This document shows, piece by piece, positions 35,400 through 44,418 of a stretch of DNA of 64,000 bases. The notes under the pieces are model-generated. The model was not told the DNA's origin. It made no database searches and was given only the letters and a program-made list of their open reading frames with translations. Numbering within the stretch: position 1 is the first letter of the stretch; the number at the start of each line of letters is the position of its first letter. Source of the DNA: Micromonospora vinacea (GTDB lineage: Bacteria; Actinomycetota; Actinomycetes; Mycobacteriales; Micromonosporaceae); contig NZ_JADOTY010000001.1 in assembly GCF_015751785.1 (NCBI RefSeq), forward strand, positions 124,001-188,000, in the 5' to 3' direction. A program made the position numbers and the translations under genes.

Positions 35400-36335
35400 T
35401 CAGCCCTTGAGCAGCGCGGTCGAGACCTGCCAGAGCCGCTCGGCGGCCTCCGGGTCCAGCGCGTAGTCGGCGACGCCCGTCCGCCCGCCGGGCTGGGCGG
35501 GTGCGGCCTGCTGACAGTCCTCGAAGTAGCGCCCGCCCACGCCGTCCAGCAGCGGCGAGGCCGCTACCAGCACGGAGGTGGCGGCACCCTGCTCGACGGT
35601 CTTCCAGGCCGCCGCGTTACCCGCGCGCAGGCGATCCAGCTCCTCCTCGCTCACGTAGCGCTGAAGGTTGGTCCGGATCGCGCCGGGCATCAGCGAGTTG
35701 GTGAGGATGCCGTCGTCGGCCCAGCGCCGGGTCGCCTCCACGGCGAACAGCACGTTGGCCGTCTTGGACTGCCCGTACGCCTGCCACGGCTCGTACTCCC
35801 GTTTGTCGTACTGGATGTCCTCGAAGACCACCGGTGAGCGCAGGTGGGCGGCGGAGCTGACCGAGACGATCCTGGCCCCGTCGCTGGCCGCGAGTGCCGG
35901 GCGCAGCCCGTTGGCGAGTGCGAAATGCCCCAGGTGGTTGGTGGCGAACTGCAACTCCCAGCCCTGCGGGGTGCGGGACAGGGGTGCGGCCATGATGCCG
36001 GCGTTGTTGACCAGGATGTGCACCGGGCCGTCCCAGTTGGCCACGAAGTCGGCGACCGATCCCTGGTCGGCGAGGTCGAGCGGGGCGACCAGGACCCGGT
36101 CGTTGTCGGTGGTGCCGGTGATGTCGTTGGCGGCCTGCTGACCCGCGTCCGGGTTGCGGACGGCCAGGGTCACCTCCGCGCCGGCGCTGGCCAGGGCGCG
36201 GGCCGTCTCCACACCGATCCCGGAGGACCCGCCGGTGACGATCGCCCGTCGCCCGACGAGGTCCACGCCCCGGATCACGTCCATGGCTGTGGACTGATGG
36301 GCGAACGAAGTGGTGATCGGGTTGTTGGTCGTCAT
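35400..36335 (-). CDS. Short-chain dehydrogenase/reductase (WWOX/retinol-dehydrogenase-like)
   Basis: A 311-residue classical SDR: NAD(P) motif TGGSSGIGVETARAL, NNAGIM, catalytic Ser in VSVSSAAH and the YxxxK motif as YGQSKTANVLF. The substrate is unknown; the sequence is of the broad group annotated as retinol-dehydrogenase-like. ATG at 36335 is preceded by AAGGATGG. It is divergent from the LtrA-like gene, with a 153-bp shared promoter region. Confidence 0.9.
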   Translation of the reverse strand: MTTNNPITTSFAHQSTAMDVIRGVDLVGRRAIVTGGSSGIGVETARALASAGAEVTLAVRNPDAGQQAANDITGTTDNDRVLVAPLDLADQGSVADFVANWDGPVHILVNNAGIMAAPLSRTPQGWELQFATNHLGHFALANGLRPALAASDGARIVSVSSAAHLRSPVVFEDIQYDKREYEPWQAYGQSKTANVLFAVEATRRWADDGILTNSLMPGAIRTNLQRYVSEEELDRLRAGNAAAWKTVEQGAATSVLVAASPLLDGVGGRYFEDCQQAAPAQPGGRTGVADYALDPEAAERLWQVSTALLKG

Positions 36336-36488
36336 TGTCCATCCTTGTCCGGGGTGGGCGGACCGGCCGGCCCGCTGCGGGAGGCCGTGGGCCCCGGTGT
36401 TTCCCCGACCCGGCGGGAGGTAACGCCGGACTCCGTCGCCATCGCCGTTCGGGCCTCCGACCAGCCCCGACGCTGCCAGAGTGGGATC

Positions 36489-37826
36489 GTGGGCGGCTAC
36501 CGGCGGGGTGGACAGCTGGGACCAGCCGTCCCGATCGCCCCCGGCGCCCGGGTGGACAAGTTCGAGGTCTTCTTCGACCTGGTCTTCGTCTTCTCGTTCT
36601 TCATCATCACCCGCGCCACCGCCGCGAACATCTCCGGCCGGCAACTGCTGCACGCCGGCCTGGTGCTCGCCGTGCTCTGGTGGATCTGGGTGGTGCACAG
36701 CCTGGTCGCCACCCGGGTCCGGCTCGGCGAGGGCTACGTCCCGGTGCTCATGGTGATCGCGATGGTCGCCCTGTTCGCGTTCGCGTTGGCGCTGCCGCAG
36801 GCGTTCAACGACCCCAAGGGGAGCGCCGCCGGCCCGATGCTGGTGGCCATCAGTTACGTCGTGGTCCGCGGCATCCACTGGATCCTCTATCAGCACGTGG
36901 TGCGGGACAGCCCGCAGGAGCGGCGACAACTGCGGCGCTTCGCCCCGGAGCTGGCGGTGAGCATCGTGCTGCTGCTGGCCGCCGCGCTCATCCCGCCGCA
37001 GATCACCGACCCCGACCGGGCCGCCCTGGTCCGCGACGGCCTGTGGATCGCCGTGGTGGTGGTGCAGTACGCCACCGGCTTCATCGTCGGGACCTGGGGC
37101 TGGGGGGTGACAAGCGCCGAGCACTGGACCGAGCGCTACGACCTCATCCTGATCATCGCGCTGGGCGAGTCAATCATTTCCACGGGGGTGGGCGGCAACC
37201 TGCTCGGCAAGCCTGTCACCTGGCCGGCGGTGGCCGCCGCCGCGCTCGGCATCGTGGTCACCGCCGCCCTCTGGTGGGCACACTTCGACTTCATCGGGCC
37301 GGCCGCCCGGATCGCCCTGCACGCGGCGGAGGGCGCCCCCCGGGTGGCGATGGCCCGCGACGCGTACGCGTACCTCTACCTGCCGATGATCGCCGGGGTG
37401 ATCCTCTTCTCCATCGGCAACGAGGAGGTCCTGCACAAGATCACCGACCCGGCGGGCGGGATCGCCGAGAAGGTCGAAGGGCCGGCCGTGCCGATGCTCT
37501 TCGGCGGGTTGATCTGCTATTTCGCCGTCAACCTGCTCTTCCAGTTACGCACCCTGCACACCGTCAGCTGGACCCGCGTCGGTGTCATCGTGGTGCTCAC
37601 GGGGGCCCTCCCGATCGGCCAGCACCTGCCGGCGCTGGGCGCGCTCACCCTGGCGACCGTGATCTGCGTGGCGCTGGTGGCAGTGGAGGTGATGGTGATG
37701 GCGCAGTCCCGGCACGCCCTGCGGGCCGCCGTCTTCCATGAGCGGACCACCCACGAGGCCCACGAGGCCGCCTGGCGGGCGCGCTGGCACGACGTCCGGG
37801 AGACCGACGAGCCGACCACGCCGTGA
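36489..37826 (+). CDS. Low temperature requirement protein A (LtrA) family membrane protein
   Basis: A 445-residue polytopic membrane protein with around eleven hydrophobic helices. The LtrA family signature is at the N-terminus (VDKFEVFFDLVFVFSF), with ERYDLILIIALGESII in the middle. LtrA was first linked to growth of Listeria in the cold; the molecular activity is not known. GTG at 36489 is the first start before the signature. It is divergent from an SDR gene and followed by a hemerythrin-like gene. Confidence 0.88.
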   Translation: MGGYRRGGQLGPAVPIAPGARVDKFEVFFDLVFVFSFFIITRATAANISGRQLLHAGLVLAVLWWIWVVHSLVATRVRLGEGYVPVLMVIAMVALFAFALALPQAFNDPKGSAAGPMLVAISYVVVRGIHWILYQHVVRDSPQERRQLRRFAPELAVSIVLLLAAALIPPQITDPDRAALVRDGLWIAVVVVQYATGFIVGTWGWGVTSAEHWTERYDLILIIALGESIISTGVGGNLLGKPVTWPAVAAAALGIVVTAALWWAHFDFIGPAARIALHAAEGAPRVAMARDAYAYLYLPMIAGVILFSIGNEEVLHKITDPAGGIAEKVEGPAVPMLFGGLICYFAVNLLFQLRTLHTVSWTRVGVIVVLTGALPIGQHLPALGALTLATVICVALVAVEVMVMAQSRHALRAAVFHERTTHEAHEAAWRARWHDVRETDEPTTP

Positions 37827-37908
37827 CTCCGGCCTTCCCGGGTCTGGCGGCTGGCCCTAGACTTCCCCGCAGCGTCGCAGTGCACCCGGCCCGAAGGCCG
37901 CCGTGGGC

Positions 37909-38421
37909 ATGGAGGCGCGGGGACAGCATGGGACGAACGTGCACCCAACCGGTTCACCGGCCGGCCGGCTCGCCGCCGTCGGCAATCAGATGATCGAAAT
38001 CCACCTCTGGCTCAGCGCGGAACTGGCCCGACTACAGGCAAGCCTCGACACCCCGTCCCGGGACCTGCGGGCGCACTGCCTGACCTTCTGCGCCGCACTC
38101 GGCCGACACCACACCGGCGAGGACGCGGGCGCGTTCCAACTGCTGGCCGAGGAGGCCCCCGAGCTGCGCCCGGTCATCCAAAACCTGATCACCGATCACG
38201 AGGTGGTGGCGGGGATCCTGGAACGGGTCGAGGCGCTGCTGGGCGGCGACGCTGCGGTGCCGGTCGCCCAGGTGCGCGCCGAGTTGGCCGGGTTGGCCGC
38301 CCTGCTGGAGTCGCACTTCCGGTACGAGGAGAAGCGACTGGTCACCGCCCTGAACGCGCTGACCGGCCGACCCGGGACGACCGAGGAACTACTCGGCCTG
38401 ACCGCGCCCGGTCCCCTCTAG
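37909..38421 (+). CDS. Hemerythrin-like HHE cation-binding protein
   Basis: About 170 residues, four-helix HHE fold. Metal-ligand candidates are HHTGED (residues about 64-69), ITDHEVV and SHFRYEEKRL. Such proteins bind non-haem di-iron and may sense or carry oxygen or oxidants; the exact role here is unknown. The start is uncertain: ATG 37909 is used, with alternatives GTG 37903, GTG 37939 and ATG 37990. Its TAG stop lies in a CTAG that also supplies the stop of the convergent MerR gene. Confidence 0.82.
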   Translation: MEARGQHGTNVHPTGSPAGRLAAVGNQMIEIHLWLSAELARLQASLDTPSRDLRAHCLTFCAALGRHHTGEDAGAFQLLAEEAPELRPVIQNLITDHEVVAGILERVEALLGGDAAVPVAQVRAELAGLAALLESHFRYEEKRLVTALNALTGRPGTTEELLGLTAPGPL

Positions 38422-38804
38422 CCAGCCTCCGACCCCGGCGCGGTGTCGGGCAGTTGCTCGTAGAAGCGGATCTTCTCCCGAAGGTGGTCGTACTGGCGCT
38501 GGAGCAGATCCATCTGCTCCTCGACCCGCGCCGCGTGGTGTTGCAGCAGCTCACAGCGCTCGTCGGCGGTGTGTTCACCAGCGCGGGCCAGTTGCGCGTA
38601 GCGGCGCATCTGCGCGATCGGCATCCCGGTGTCACGCAGGCACCGGAACAGCTCCAGCCAGCCGAGGTCGTCGTCGGTGAAGACCCGCTGCCCACCCGCG
38701 GTCCGTTCCACGTCCGCCAGCAGGCCGATTTTCTCGTAGTACCGCAGAGTGTCCAGACTGAAGCCGCTGCGGCGGGCGGCCTCCGAGGGGGCGTAACCGC
38801 TCAT
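38418..38804 (-). CDS. MerR-family transcriptional regulator
   Basis: A 128-residue regulator with an N-terminal winged helix-turn-helix (YAPSEAARRSGFSLDTLRYYEKIGLL), the VFTDDDLGWLELFRCLRDTGMPI segment, and a C-terminal dimerisation coiled coil (HHAARVEEQMDLLQRQYDHLREKI). There are no clustered cysteines as in metal- or redox-sensing MerR proteins (a single Cys in the dimer region), so an organic ligand is more likely. ATG at 38804 is chosen as the start of the HTH. It is divergent from an aldo/keto reductase across the palindrome 38826-38845, its probable operator. Its stop shares a CTAG tetramer with the hemerythrin gene. Confidence 0.9.
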   Translation of the reverse strand: MSGYAPSEAARRSGFSLDTLRYYEKIGLLADVERTAGGQRVFTDDDLGWLELFRCLRDTGMPIAQMRRYAQLARAGEHTADERCELLQHHAARVEEQMDLLQRQYDHLREKIRFYEQLPDTAPGSEAG

Positions 38805-38825
38805 GTCGCGAGATGGTAGTGCTTG

Positions 38826-38845
38826 ACCTGGAGCGCGCTCCAGGT
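38826..38845 (+). promoter_or_regulatory. MerR-type operator, perfect 20-bp palindrome
   Basis: Half-site ACCTGGAGCG followed by its exact complement. A -35-like TTGACC (38823-38828) overlaps its left edge, as in MerR promoters where the dyad fills the long spacer between -35 and -10. It lies between the divergent MerR regulator and aldo/keto reductase. The -10 is not obvious. Confidence 0.75.
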
Positions 38846-38860
38846 TGGAGGCTGGTGACC

Positions 38861-39859
38861 ATGACGACGACACGGACGCTGGGACGCAGCGGCATCACGG
38901 TGAGCGCGATCGGAATGGGGTGCTGGGCCATCGGCGGCCCGCTCTGGGGTGACGACGGGCAGCCGTTCGGCTGGGGTGAGGTGGACGACGACGAGTCGAT
39001 CCGGACCATCCACCGGGCGCTCGATCTCGGGGTGACCCTGTTCGACACCGCCAGCAACTACGGTGCCGGGCACAGCGAGCGGATCCTCGGTCAGGCCCTG
39101 GCCGGGCGGCGGGACAGCGTGGTGATCGCCACCAAGTTCGGCAACGTCAGCGAGGAGGCCGCCCGGCGGGCGCTGGGCACCGACGCCAGCCCGGCCTTCG
39201 CGGTACGCAGCCTGGAAGACTCGCTCCGCCGGCTCGGCACCGACCACGTCGACCTCTACCAACTGCACATCAACGCACTGCCGGTGCCCGCCGCGCTCGA
39301 CCTGGTCGACACCCTGGAGGCCCTGGTCGACCAGGGCAAGATCCGGGCGTACGGGTGGAGCACCGACGACCCGTCCTCGGCGGAGGCGTTCGCCGCCGCC
39401 GGCCCGCACTGCGCCGCGATCCAGCACGACGAGTCGGTGCTGCGCGACAACGCGGCGGTGCTGGCGGTCTGCGACAAGCACGACCTGGCCAGCCTCAACC
39501 GTGGGCCGTTGGCGATGGGGCTGCTCACCGGGTCGACCCGGGCGGTCGGGGCCGACGATGTGCGCGGACGGGCACCGGAGTGGCTGGAGTGGTTCACCGA
39601 CGGCCGTCCGACGCCACGCTGGGCGGCCCGGGTCGACCAGGTCCGCGCGGCGCTCACCGCCGACGGGCGCACCCTGGCCCAGGGCGCGCTCGGCTGGCTG
39701 CTGGCGCGCAGCCCCCGTACGGTGCCGATCCCCGGCCTGCGCACTGTGGCCCAGGCCGACGAGAACCTGGCCACCCTGGAGTTGGGCCCGCTGAGTGCGG
39801 AGGCGTACGCCGAGGTGGAGCGACTCCTCGCCGACCTGCGCCCGGTCCCCGCGGCCTGA
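38861..39859 (+). CDS. Aldo/keto reductase under MerR control
   Basis: A 332-residue AKR. The tetrad is Asp and Tyr in FDTASNYGAGHSE, Lys in IATKFG, and His in YQLHIN. The C-terminal cofactor motif is TVPIPGLRTVAQADENL. ATG at 38861 lies 15 nt after the operator palindrome, within the arrangement typical of MerR regulators that activate a divergent reductase gene. A detoxification role towards aldehydes or quinones is plausible but not shown. The NmrA-like gene downstream is convergent. Confidence 0.9.
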   Translation: MTTTRTLGRSGITVSAIGMGCWAIGGPLWGDDGQPFGWGEVDDDESIRTIHRALDLGVTLFDTASNYGAGHSERILGQALAGRRDSVVIATKFGNVSEEAARRALGTDASPAFAVRSLEDSLRRLGTDHVDLYQLHINALPVPAALDLVDTLEALVDQGKIRAYGWSTDDPSSAEAFAAAGPHCAAIQHDESVLRDNAAVLAVCDKHDLASLNRGPLAMGLLTGSTRAVGADDVRGRAPEWLEWFTDGRPTPRWAARVDQVRAALTADGRTLAQGALGWLLARSPRTVPIPGLRTVAQADENLATLELGPLSAEAYAEVERLLADLRPVPAA

Positions 39860-39889
39860 CCACCGGGCCGGTCCACGCCCCGGGTGCCG

Positions 39890-40741
39890 TCACCGGAAGT
39901 CGTCCGCGTGCTCGGCGGCCCACTGCCGGAACGTGCGCCCGGGGCGGCCGGTCACCTGCTCGACGTCCGGGGCGACCCAGGCGTTGCCGTCGAGATACCG
40001 GCCCATCTCCAGGAACCACTCGATCACCTCGGCGGGATAGGTGTCCTTCCAGTACTCCCGGGCATGCTCCGGGGTCAGTTCGTCGAACCGCACCGGATGG
40101 CCGATCGCCTCGCCGATCATCCGGACCGCGTCCCGGCGGCGGACCGGCTCCGGCCCGGTCGGCTGGTACACCCGGCCGGCGTGGCAGTCCTCGGTGAGCG
40201 CGGCCATGATGACCGCGGCGATGTCCGCTTCGTGGACCAGGGCGCTGTTCCAGTCACCGAACGGCGCCCGCACCACCCCCTCGGCCCGGATGGCGTGCGC
40301 CCAGTCCCGGGTGTTCGCCATGAACTCGCCGGGAAACACGTGCGTCCACTCCAGACCCGAGTTCTCGACAGCCCGGTGCAGCGGCCGGTGCGGTGCCTCG
40401 AGCGGGTCGTCGTCGGCCCGGCTCGGGTCGTTGTGACCGAGGTGGGTGACCCGACGGACGCCGGCCTTCCGGGCCAGTTCCAGGATCTCCGCACCGGTGG
40501 TCAGCGGTCCGTACCCGTCCATCGCCACCAGGTGCATGCGCGTCACGCCGCGCAGCGCCGGCGCCAGCGTGTGGGGCCTGGCGAAGTCGCCGGCCGCCAC
40601 CTCCACCCCGCTGGGCAGCGCGGCGGCCGCCGGCGACGCCGGATCGCGGGTCAGTGCGCGTACGTCGTGGCCGGCGGCCACCAGTTGCCGGACCAGGCTT
40701 CCTCCCACGGTTCCGGTCGCTCCGGTCACCAGGATCGGCAT
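39890..40741 (-). CDS. NAD(P)-binding NmrA/TMR-like atypical SDR
   Basis: A 283-residue atypical SDR with the dinucleotide motif VTGATGTVGGSL at the N-terminus and no YxxxK catalytic pair, as in NmrA- and quinone-reductase-2-like proteins (FPGEFMANT, PFGDWNSALVHEADIA). It may act as a redox-sensing or NAD(P)H-dependent reductase. ATG at 40741 has an excellent ribosome site (GAGGAGGA) 5 nt upstream. It is convergent with the MerR-controlled AKR. Confidence 0.85.
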   Translation of the reverse strand: MPILVTGATGTVGGSLVRQLVAAGHDVRALTRDPASPAAAALPSGVEVAAGDFARPHTLAPALRGVTRMHLVAMDGYGPLTTGAEILELARKAGVRRVTHLGHNDPSRADDDPLEAPHRPLHRAVENSGLEWTHVFPGEFMANTRDWAHAIRAEGVVRAPFGDWNSALVHEADIAAVIMAALTEDCHAGRVYQPTGPEPVRRRDAVRMIGEAIGHPVRFDELTPEHAREYWKDTYPAEVIEWFLEMGRYLDGNAWVAPDVEQVTGRPGRTFRQWAAEHADDFR

Positions 40742-41063
40742 GGTTCCTCCTCACTGATTGCCCGACGGCGGGGCATGGTGAGCCGACCCCGCCAAACGGG
40801 AGCGCTCTCGGATGGCTCATGGTCAGCCAGATCGATGCGCGAAGCAATCGCGAACACCGCGTTCACGTTCGCTCTGACCTGTGGAAACGCGCCAACCACC
40901 GAAAGCGCGCGGTAGCCTTTTTCAGCCCCTGGGAGACCCGTTGACCTGCGTTTCTCCGCGCCGCATGGCGCCGCCCGCAGATTTCTTCGCCGGTCCGTCC
41001 CACAGCCGGTGACGTCGGCCGCCCCACGCATCCGTCGGCGGCGTTCTGGACGAAGATGGGGGT
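40742..41063. other. Gene-free 322-bp region between divergent genes
   Basis: No coding region is supported. It is less GC-rich than the surrounding genes in parts, contains TAGCCT near 40913 and TTGACC near 40940, and should hold the promoters of the divergent NmrA-like and TIGR01777 genes. No repeat or RNA is recognised. Confidence 0.4.
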
Positions 41064-41963
41064 ATGCGGATCCTTCTGGCCGGCGCGTCCGGCTTCCTCG
41101 GCACCCGGCTGGCCGACCGGCTCGCGGCGGACGGGCACCAGATCACCCGGCTGGTCCGTCGGTCGCCGCGCGACTCGCAGGAGCGGCGGTGGGACCCCGC
41201 CGCCGGGCACCTCGACCCGGCCGTGGTCGCCGAGGCCGACGCGGTCATCAACCTGGCCGGCGCGGGCGTCGGCGACAAGCGCTGGGACGACGACTACCGC
41301 CGGTTGATCCGCACCAGCCGGGTGGACAGCACCACCACGCTGGCGACCACCATCGCCGGGCTGCCCACCGCGGACCGACCCCGGGTGCTGCTCAACTCAT
41401 CGGCCGTCGGCTGGTACGGCAACACGGGCGACCGGGCGGTCGAGGAGGACGCGCCGGCCGGCGAGGGCTTCCTGGCCGACGTCTGCCGGGTGTGGGAGGC
41501 CGCGACCCGGCCGGCCGAGGACGCCGGGGTACGCGTGGTCCGACTGCGTACCGGTCTGCCGCTGCACCGCGAGGGCGGGCTGCTCAAGCCGCAACTGCTG
41601 CCGTTCAAGCTGGGCATCGCCGGCCGGCTGGGCAGCGGCCGGCAGTGGCTGCCGTGGATCTCGATGGCCGACTGGCTGGACGCGACCCGCTTCCTGCTCG
41701 ACCACGACGAGGTCGCCGGCCCGGTGAACGTGGTGGGGCCGAACCCGGTGACGAACGCCGAGTTCACCCGCGAGTTGGCCCGGCAGCTGCACCGCCCGGC
41801 GATCATCCCGATCCCCGCACTGGCGCTCAAGGTGGTCCTCGGCGGTTTCGCCCACGAGGCCCTCACCAGCACCCGCGTCCTCCCCGGCGTCCTCACCCGA
41901 GCCGCCTACCGCTACCAGCACCCCACCCTCCCCCAAGCCCTCCAAGCAGCCCTGACCCCCTGA
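41064..41963 (+). CDS. TIGR01777 family epimerase/oxidoreductase (extended SDR)
   Basis: A 299-residue extended SDR with the NAD(P) motif LLAGASGFLGTRLADRL, INLAGAGV, SSAVGWYGN and the family C-terminus FAHEALTSTRVLPGVL. TIGR01777 proteins (YfcH/SulA-like) are widespread but of unestablished substrate. In M. tuberculosis the equivalent gene (Rv2216, recalled) lies between dlaT and lipB, which matches the position here between the E2 and lipB with extra genes inserted. The start is ATG at 41064, the first codon of the motif strand. Confidence 0.88.
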   Translation: MRILLAGASGFLGTRLADRLAADGHQITRLVRRSPRDSQERRWDPAAGHLDPAVVAEADAVINLAGAGVGDKRWDDDYRRLIRTSRVDSTTTLATTIAGLPTADRPRVLLNSSAVGWYGNTGDRAVEEDAPAGEGFLADVCRVWEAATRPAEDAGVRVVRLRTGLPLHREGGLLKPQLLPFKLGIAGRLGSGRQWLPWISMADWLDATRFLLDHDEVAGPVNVVGPNPVTNAEFTRELARQLHRPAIIPIPALALKVVLGGFAHEALTSTRVLPGVLTRAAYRYQHPTLPQALQAALTP

Positions 41964-42037
41964 CCGGTGGTTCGGCCCTCGGCAGAATCGGCGGTCAGCG
42001 GGTCGTCGGTGAGCCGGCGTGGGCCGATGCTGGACCA

Positions 42038-42952
42038 ATGGCGACCTTCTCCCTCCAGGCCACCCCGACCGACGCGGCGAGCTGGGCCGAGCTGGCCCGT
42101 CGGGCCGAGACCGCCGGCTTCGACGCCCTGCTCGCCGCCGACCACCCCGGGGACGTGACGTCACCGTTCGTGGCGCTGGCCGCCGCGGCCCCGGTCACCT
42201 CGACGATCGGGCTCGGCTCGTACGTGTCGAACCTCGGCGTACGGGAACCGATGCTGCTCGCGGCGGACGTGGCCACCCTCGATCTGATCTCCGGTGGACG
42301 GGCCCGGCTCGGTGTCGGTGCCGGTCACACCCCGGCGGAGTGGCGCGCGGTGGGCCGGGAACGCCCCGACGTGGCCGGGCGGGTCCGCCGTTGCGTGGCC
42401 GTCGCCGAGGCGGTCCGCGCCCTGCTCGACGGCGCCTCGGTCACCGTCGACTCGGCCGAGCTGACGATGCGCGGGGCGGTGCTGCGCGATCCCCGGCCGG
42501 TGCAGGAGCGGATCCCGCTGACGATGGGTACGGCGAACTCGACGCTGCTGCGCTGGGCCGGCGCGCACGCCGATGTGGTCGGGCTGACCGGGTTCGGGCG
42601 TACCCTCGCCGACGGCCACCAGCATGAGGCGCGCTGGCGGGCCGACCAGATCGAGGCGCAGCTGGCCTGTGTGGCCGCCGGCGCAGCCGGCCGGGCCGAC
42701 CCGCCGGCGCTGGAGGCGCTGGTGCAGACGGTGGTGGTCACCGACGACGCGGAGGCTGCCGCCGCGGAACAGGCCCGGCGCAACGGCATGACGGTCGCCG
42801 AACTGCTGGCCACCCCATTCGTGCTGATCGGCACGGTGGACGAGATCATCACGGCGGTCACCGAGCACGAACGGCGCTGGGGGGTGACCCGGTTCGTGGT
42901 CCGCGACGACGCGCTGGATCCGCTCGCGCCGGTCCTGGCCCGGCTGACCTGA
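42038..42952 (+). CDS. Luciferase-like (LLM class) flavin-dependent oxidoreductase
   Basis: A 304-residue TIM-barrel protein of the bacterial luciferase-like group: MATFSLQATPTDAASWAELARRAETAGFDAL at the N-terminus, SNLGVREPMLLAADVATLD and the family segment GRARLGVGAGHTPAEWRAVG. In actinobacteria many such proteins use F420 rather than FMN; which one is used cannot be told from the sequence. The start is ATG at 42038. It is convergent with the secreted esterase; a weak TCCCAC/GTGGGA hairpin lies between them at 42953-42976. Confidence 0.88.
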   Translation: MATFSLQATPTDAASWAELARRAETAGFDALLAADHPGDVTSPFVALAAAAPVTSTIGLGSYVSNLGVREPMLLAADVATLDLISGGRARLGVGAGHTPAEWRAVGRERPDVAGRVRRCVAVAEAVRALLDGASVTVDSAELTMRGAVLRDPRPVQERIPLTMGTANSTLLRWAGAHADVVGLTGFGRTLADGHQHEARWRADQIEAQLACVAAGAAGRADPPALEALVQTVVVTDDAEAAAAEQARRNGMTVAELLATPFVLIGTVDEIITAVTEHERRWGVTRFVVRDDALDPLAPVLARLT

Positions 42953-42977
42953 TCCCACGCCGGGGGTGGGGTGGGAC

Positions 42978-44201
42978 TCAGCAGCCGATTACCCAGTAGT
43001 TGGGGGCGGTTTGCTTGAGGGCGCTGGTGTAGAAGGTGTTGTACAGGCCCATCCGCTGGTTGGAGCCGTTGGCGTAGGCGTAGCCGCCGGACTGGTACGC
43101 CCGACCGGCCGCCACGTGTGCGTAGTTGCTGGCCGTCACGCAGGTCGGCGGCGTGGTCGGGGTGGCCGTGGGGGTCGGCGTGGGGGTTGGGGTAGCCGTC
43201 GGGGTCGGGGTCGGGTTGGTGCCGCCGCCGTTCAGGCCGAAGAAGAGCGCGTCACGGTACGTCGAGCAGATGGTGTCCAGAAAGTACGCGCCAGCGGTGC
43301 CGCACTGCTCGGCCGCCGATCCCGGGTCGACCGGGGTGCCGTGGCCCATCCCGGAGATCCGGTAGAGGCGTACGTCGTCGTTGCCGTACACCTCCAGGCT
43401 GGTGTTGCCGGGCAGCGACGAGGTGCTGGTCGGGGTCTGCGACACGCCCCGCACGTTGGTCCACTGGTCACGGGACTCGGTGCCGTTGAGAGGCGTGACA
43501 GTGGTGTCCGAGGTGCCGTGCCAGATCGCCACCCGGGGGCGCGGGCCGGTGTAGCCGGAGTACGCACCACGGACCAGGTCGCCCCAGGCGGCCGGGGTCT
43601 TGTCCGCCCCCGGGTTCATGCAGCTGAACGCGTTGACCATGCTGGTGGCGCAGCGGTACGGAATCCCCGCGATGATCGATCCGGCGGCGAAGACGTCCGG
43701 GTAGGTGGCCAGCATGACCGCGCTCATCGCCCCACCGGCGGACAGCCCGCTGACGTAGACCCGGGAGCCGTTCACCGCGAAGTTGGCCTTGGCGTGGTCG
43801 ACCATCTGCTTGATCGACAGCGCCTCGCCCTGACCGCGGGTGGTGTCGCCCGCCTCGAAGAAGTTGAAGCAGGAGTTGGCGTTGTTGCCGGACGGCTGCT
43901 GGGCGACGATCAGGGCGAACTTCCACTGGTCGGCGTACTTCTGCCAGCCGGAGTTGGCGAAGTAGCCGGAGGCGTTCTGGGTGCAGCCGTGCAGCAGGAC
44001 GACGGCCGGGGAGTTGGCCGGCAGGCCGTCCGGCCGGTAGGCGTACATGGCGAGGTTTCCGGGGTTGGAGCCGAACCCGGTGACCTGGGTGAGGGTGGCG
44101 GCCTGGGCGGGTGCGGCGACGGCGACCACGCCCGCTACGGCGAGGGCGAGCCCGGCGACCGCACCGAGCAGCCGGGTGAGGGTGGACGAGGAGCGGCGCA
44201 C
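42978..44201 (-). CDS. Secreted PHB depolymerase/feruloyl esterase-type alpha/beta hydrolase with C-terminal module
   Basis: A 407-residue secreted protein. There is a signal peptide (residues 1 to about 33, ending APAQA-A), then an alpha/beta hydrolase of the esterase PHB depolymerase family: oxyanion segment LLHGCTQNA, catalytic Ser in GLSAGGAMS (near residue 152), Asp in HGTSDTTV and His in GMGHGTPVD. A Thr/Pro linker (TPTPTATPTPT) leads to a C-terminal module of about 55 residues (CVTASNYAHVAAGRAYQSGG to VIGC), as I recall in short-chain PHA depolymerases. The target polymer could be PHB or a plant cell-wall ester. GTG at 44201 has AGGAGG upstream. It is divergent from the GT-C-like gene. 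Confidence 0.88.
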   Translation of the reverse strand: MRRSSSTLTRLLGAVAGLALAVAGVVAVAAPAQAATLTQVTGFGSNPGNLAMYAYRPDGLPANSPAVVLLHGCTQNASGYFANSGWQKYADQWKFALIVAQQPSGNNANSCFNFFEAGDTTRGQGEALSIKQMVDHAKANFAVNGSRVYVSGLSAGGAMSAVMLATYPDVFAAGSIIAGIPYRCATSMVNAFSCMNPGADKTPAAWGDLVRGAYSGYTGPRPRVAIWHGTSDTTVTPLNGTESRDQWTNVRGVSQTPTSTSSLPGNTSLEVYGNDDVRLYRISGMGHGTPVDPGSAAEQCGTAGAYFLDTICSTYRDALFFGLNGGGTNPTPTPTATPTPTPTPTATPTTPPTCVTASNYAHVAAGRAYQSGGYAYANGSNQRMGLYNTFYTSALKQTAPNYWVIGC

Positions 44202-44405
44202 GGCGGCCTCCTGAGGGGCGGACTGTGAACTGGGTCACTGTCGAGTTGCCGTGACGTTACGACGATGTGTCGCCGCTATGACATGGGGCACACTCACACA
44301 TTCACGACGGACGCTGTGTACGCCGAACCGTCGACGTGGCGGGTGGAATCCGTCCCCAACGGTCCCCTCCTTGCAGGTCTGACCGGCCCGTCCAGGTCCG
44401 GTTGG

Positions 44406-44411
44406 TAACGT
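44406..44411 (+). promoter_or_regulatory. Putative -10 box (TAACGT), leaderless promoter
   Basis: TAACGT ends 7 nt before the GTG at 44419. Confidence 0.45.
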
Positions 44412-44418
44412 CCGCTGC

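Noticed and set aside
40742..41063. Possible small gene or regulatory RNA in the 322-bp gap
   Set aside because: No ribosome site with a plausible frame and no stable conserved fold could be recognised by eye.
42953..42976. Hairpin TCCCAC/GTGGGA as a terminator between the luciferase-like and esterase genes
   Set aside because: A six-base stem with a G-rich loop is too weak to call as a feature.
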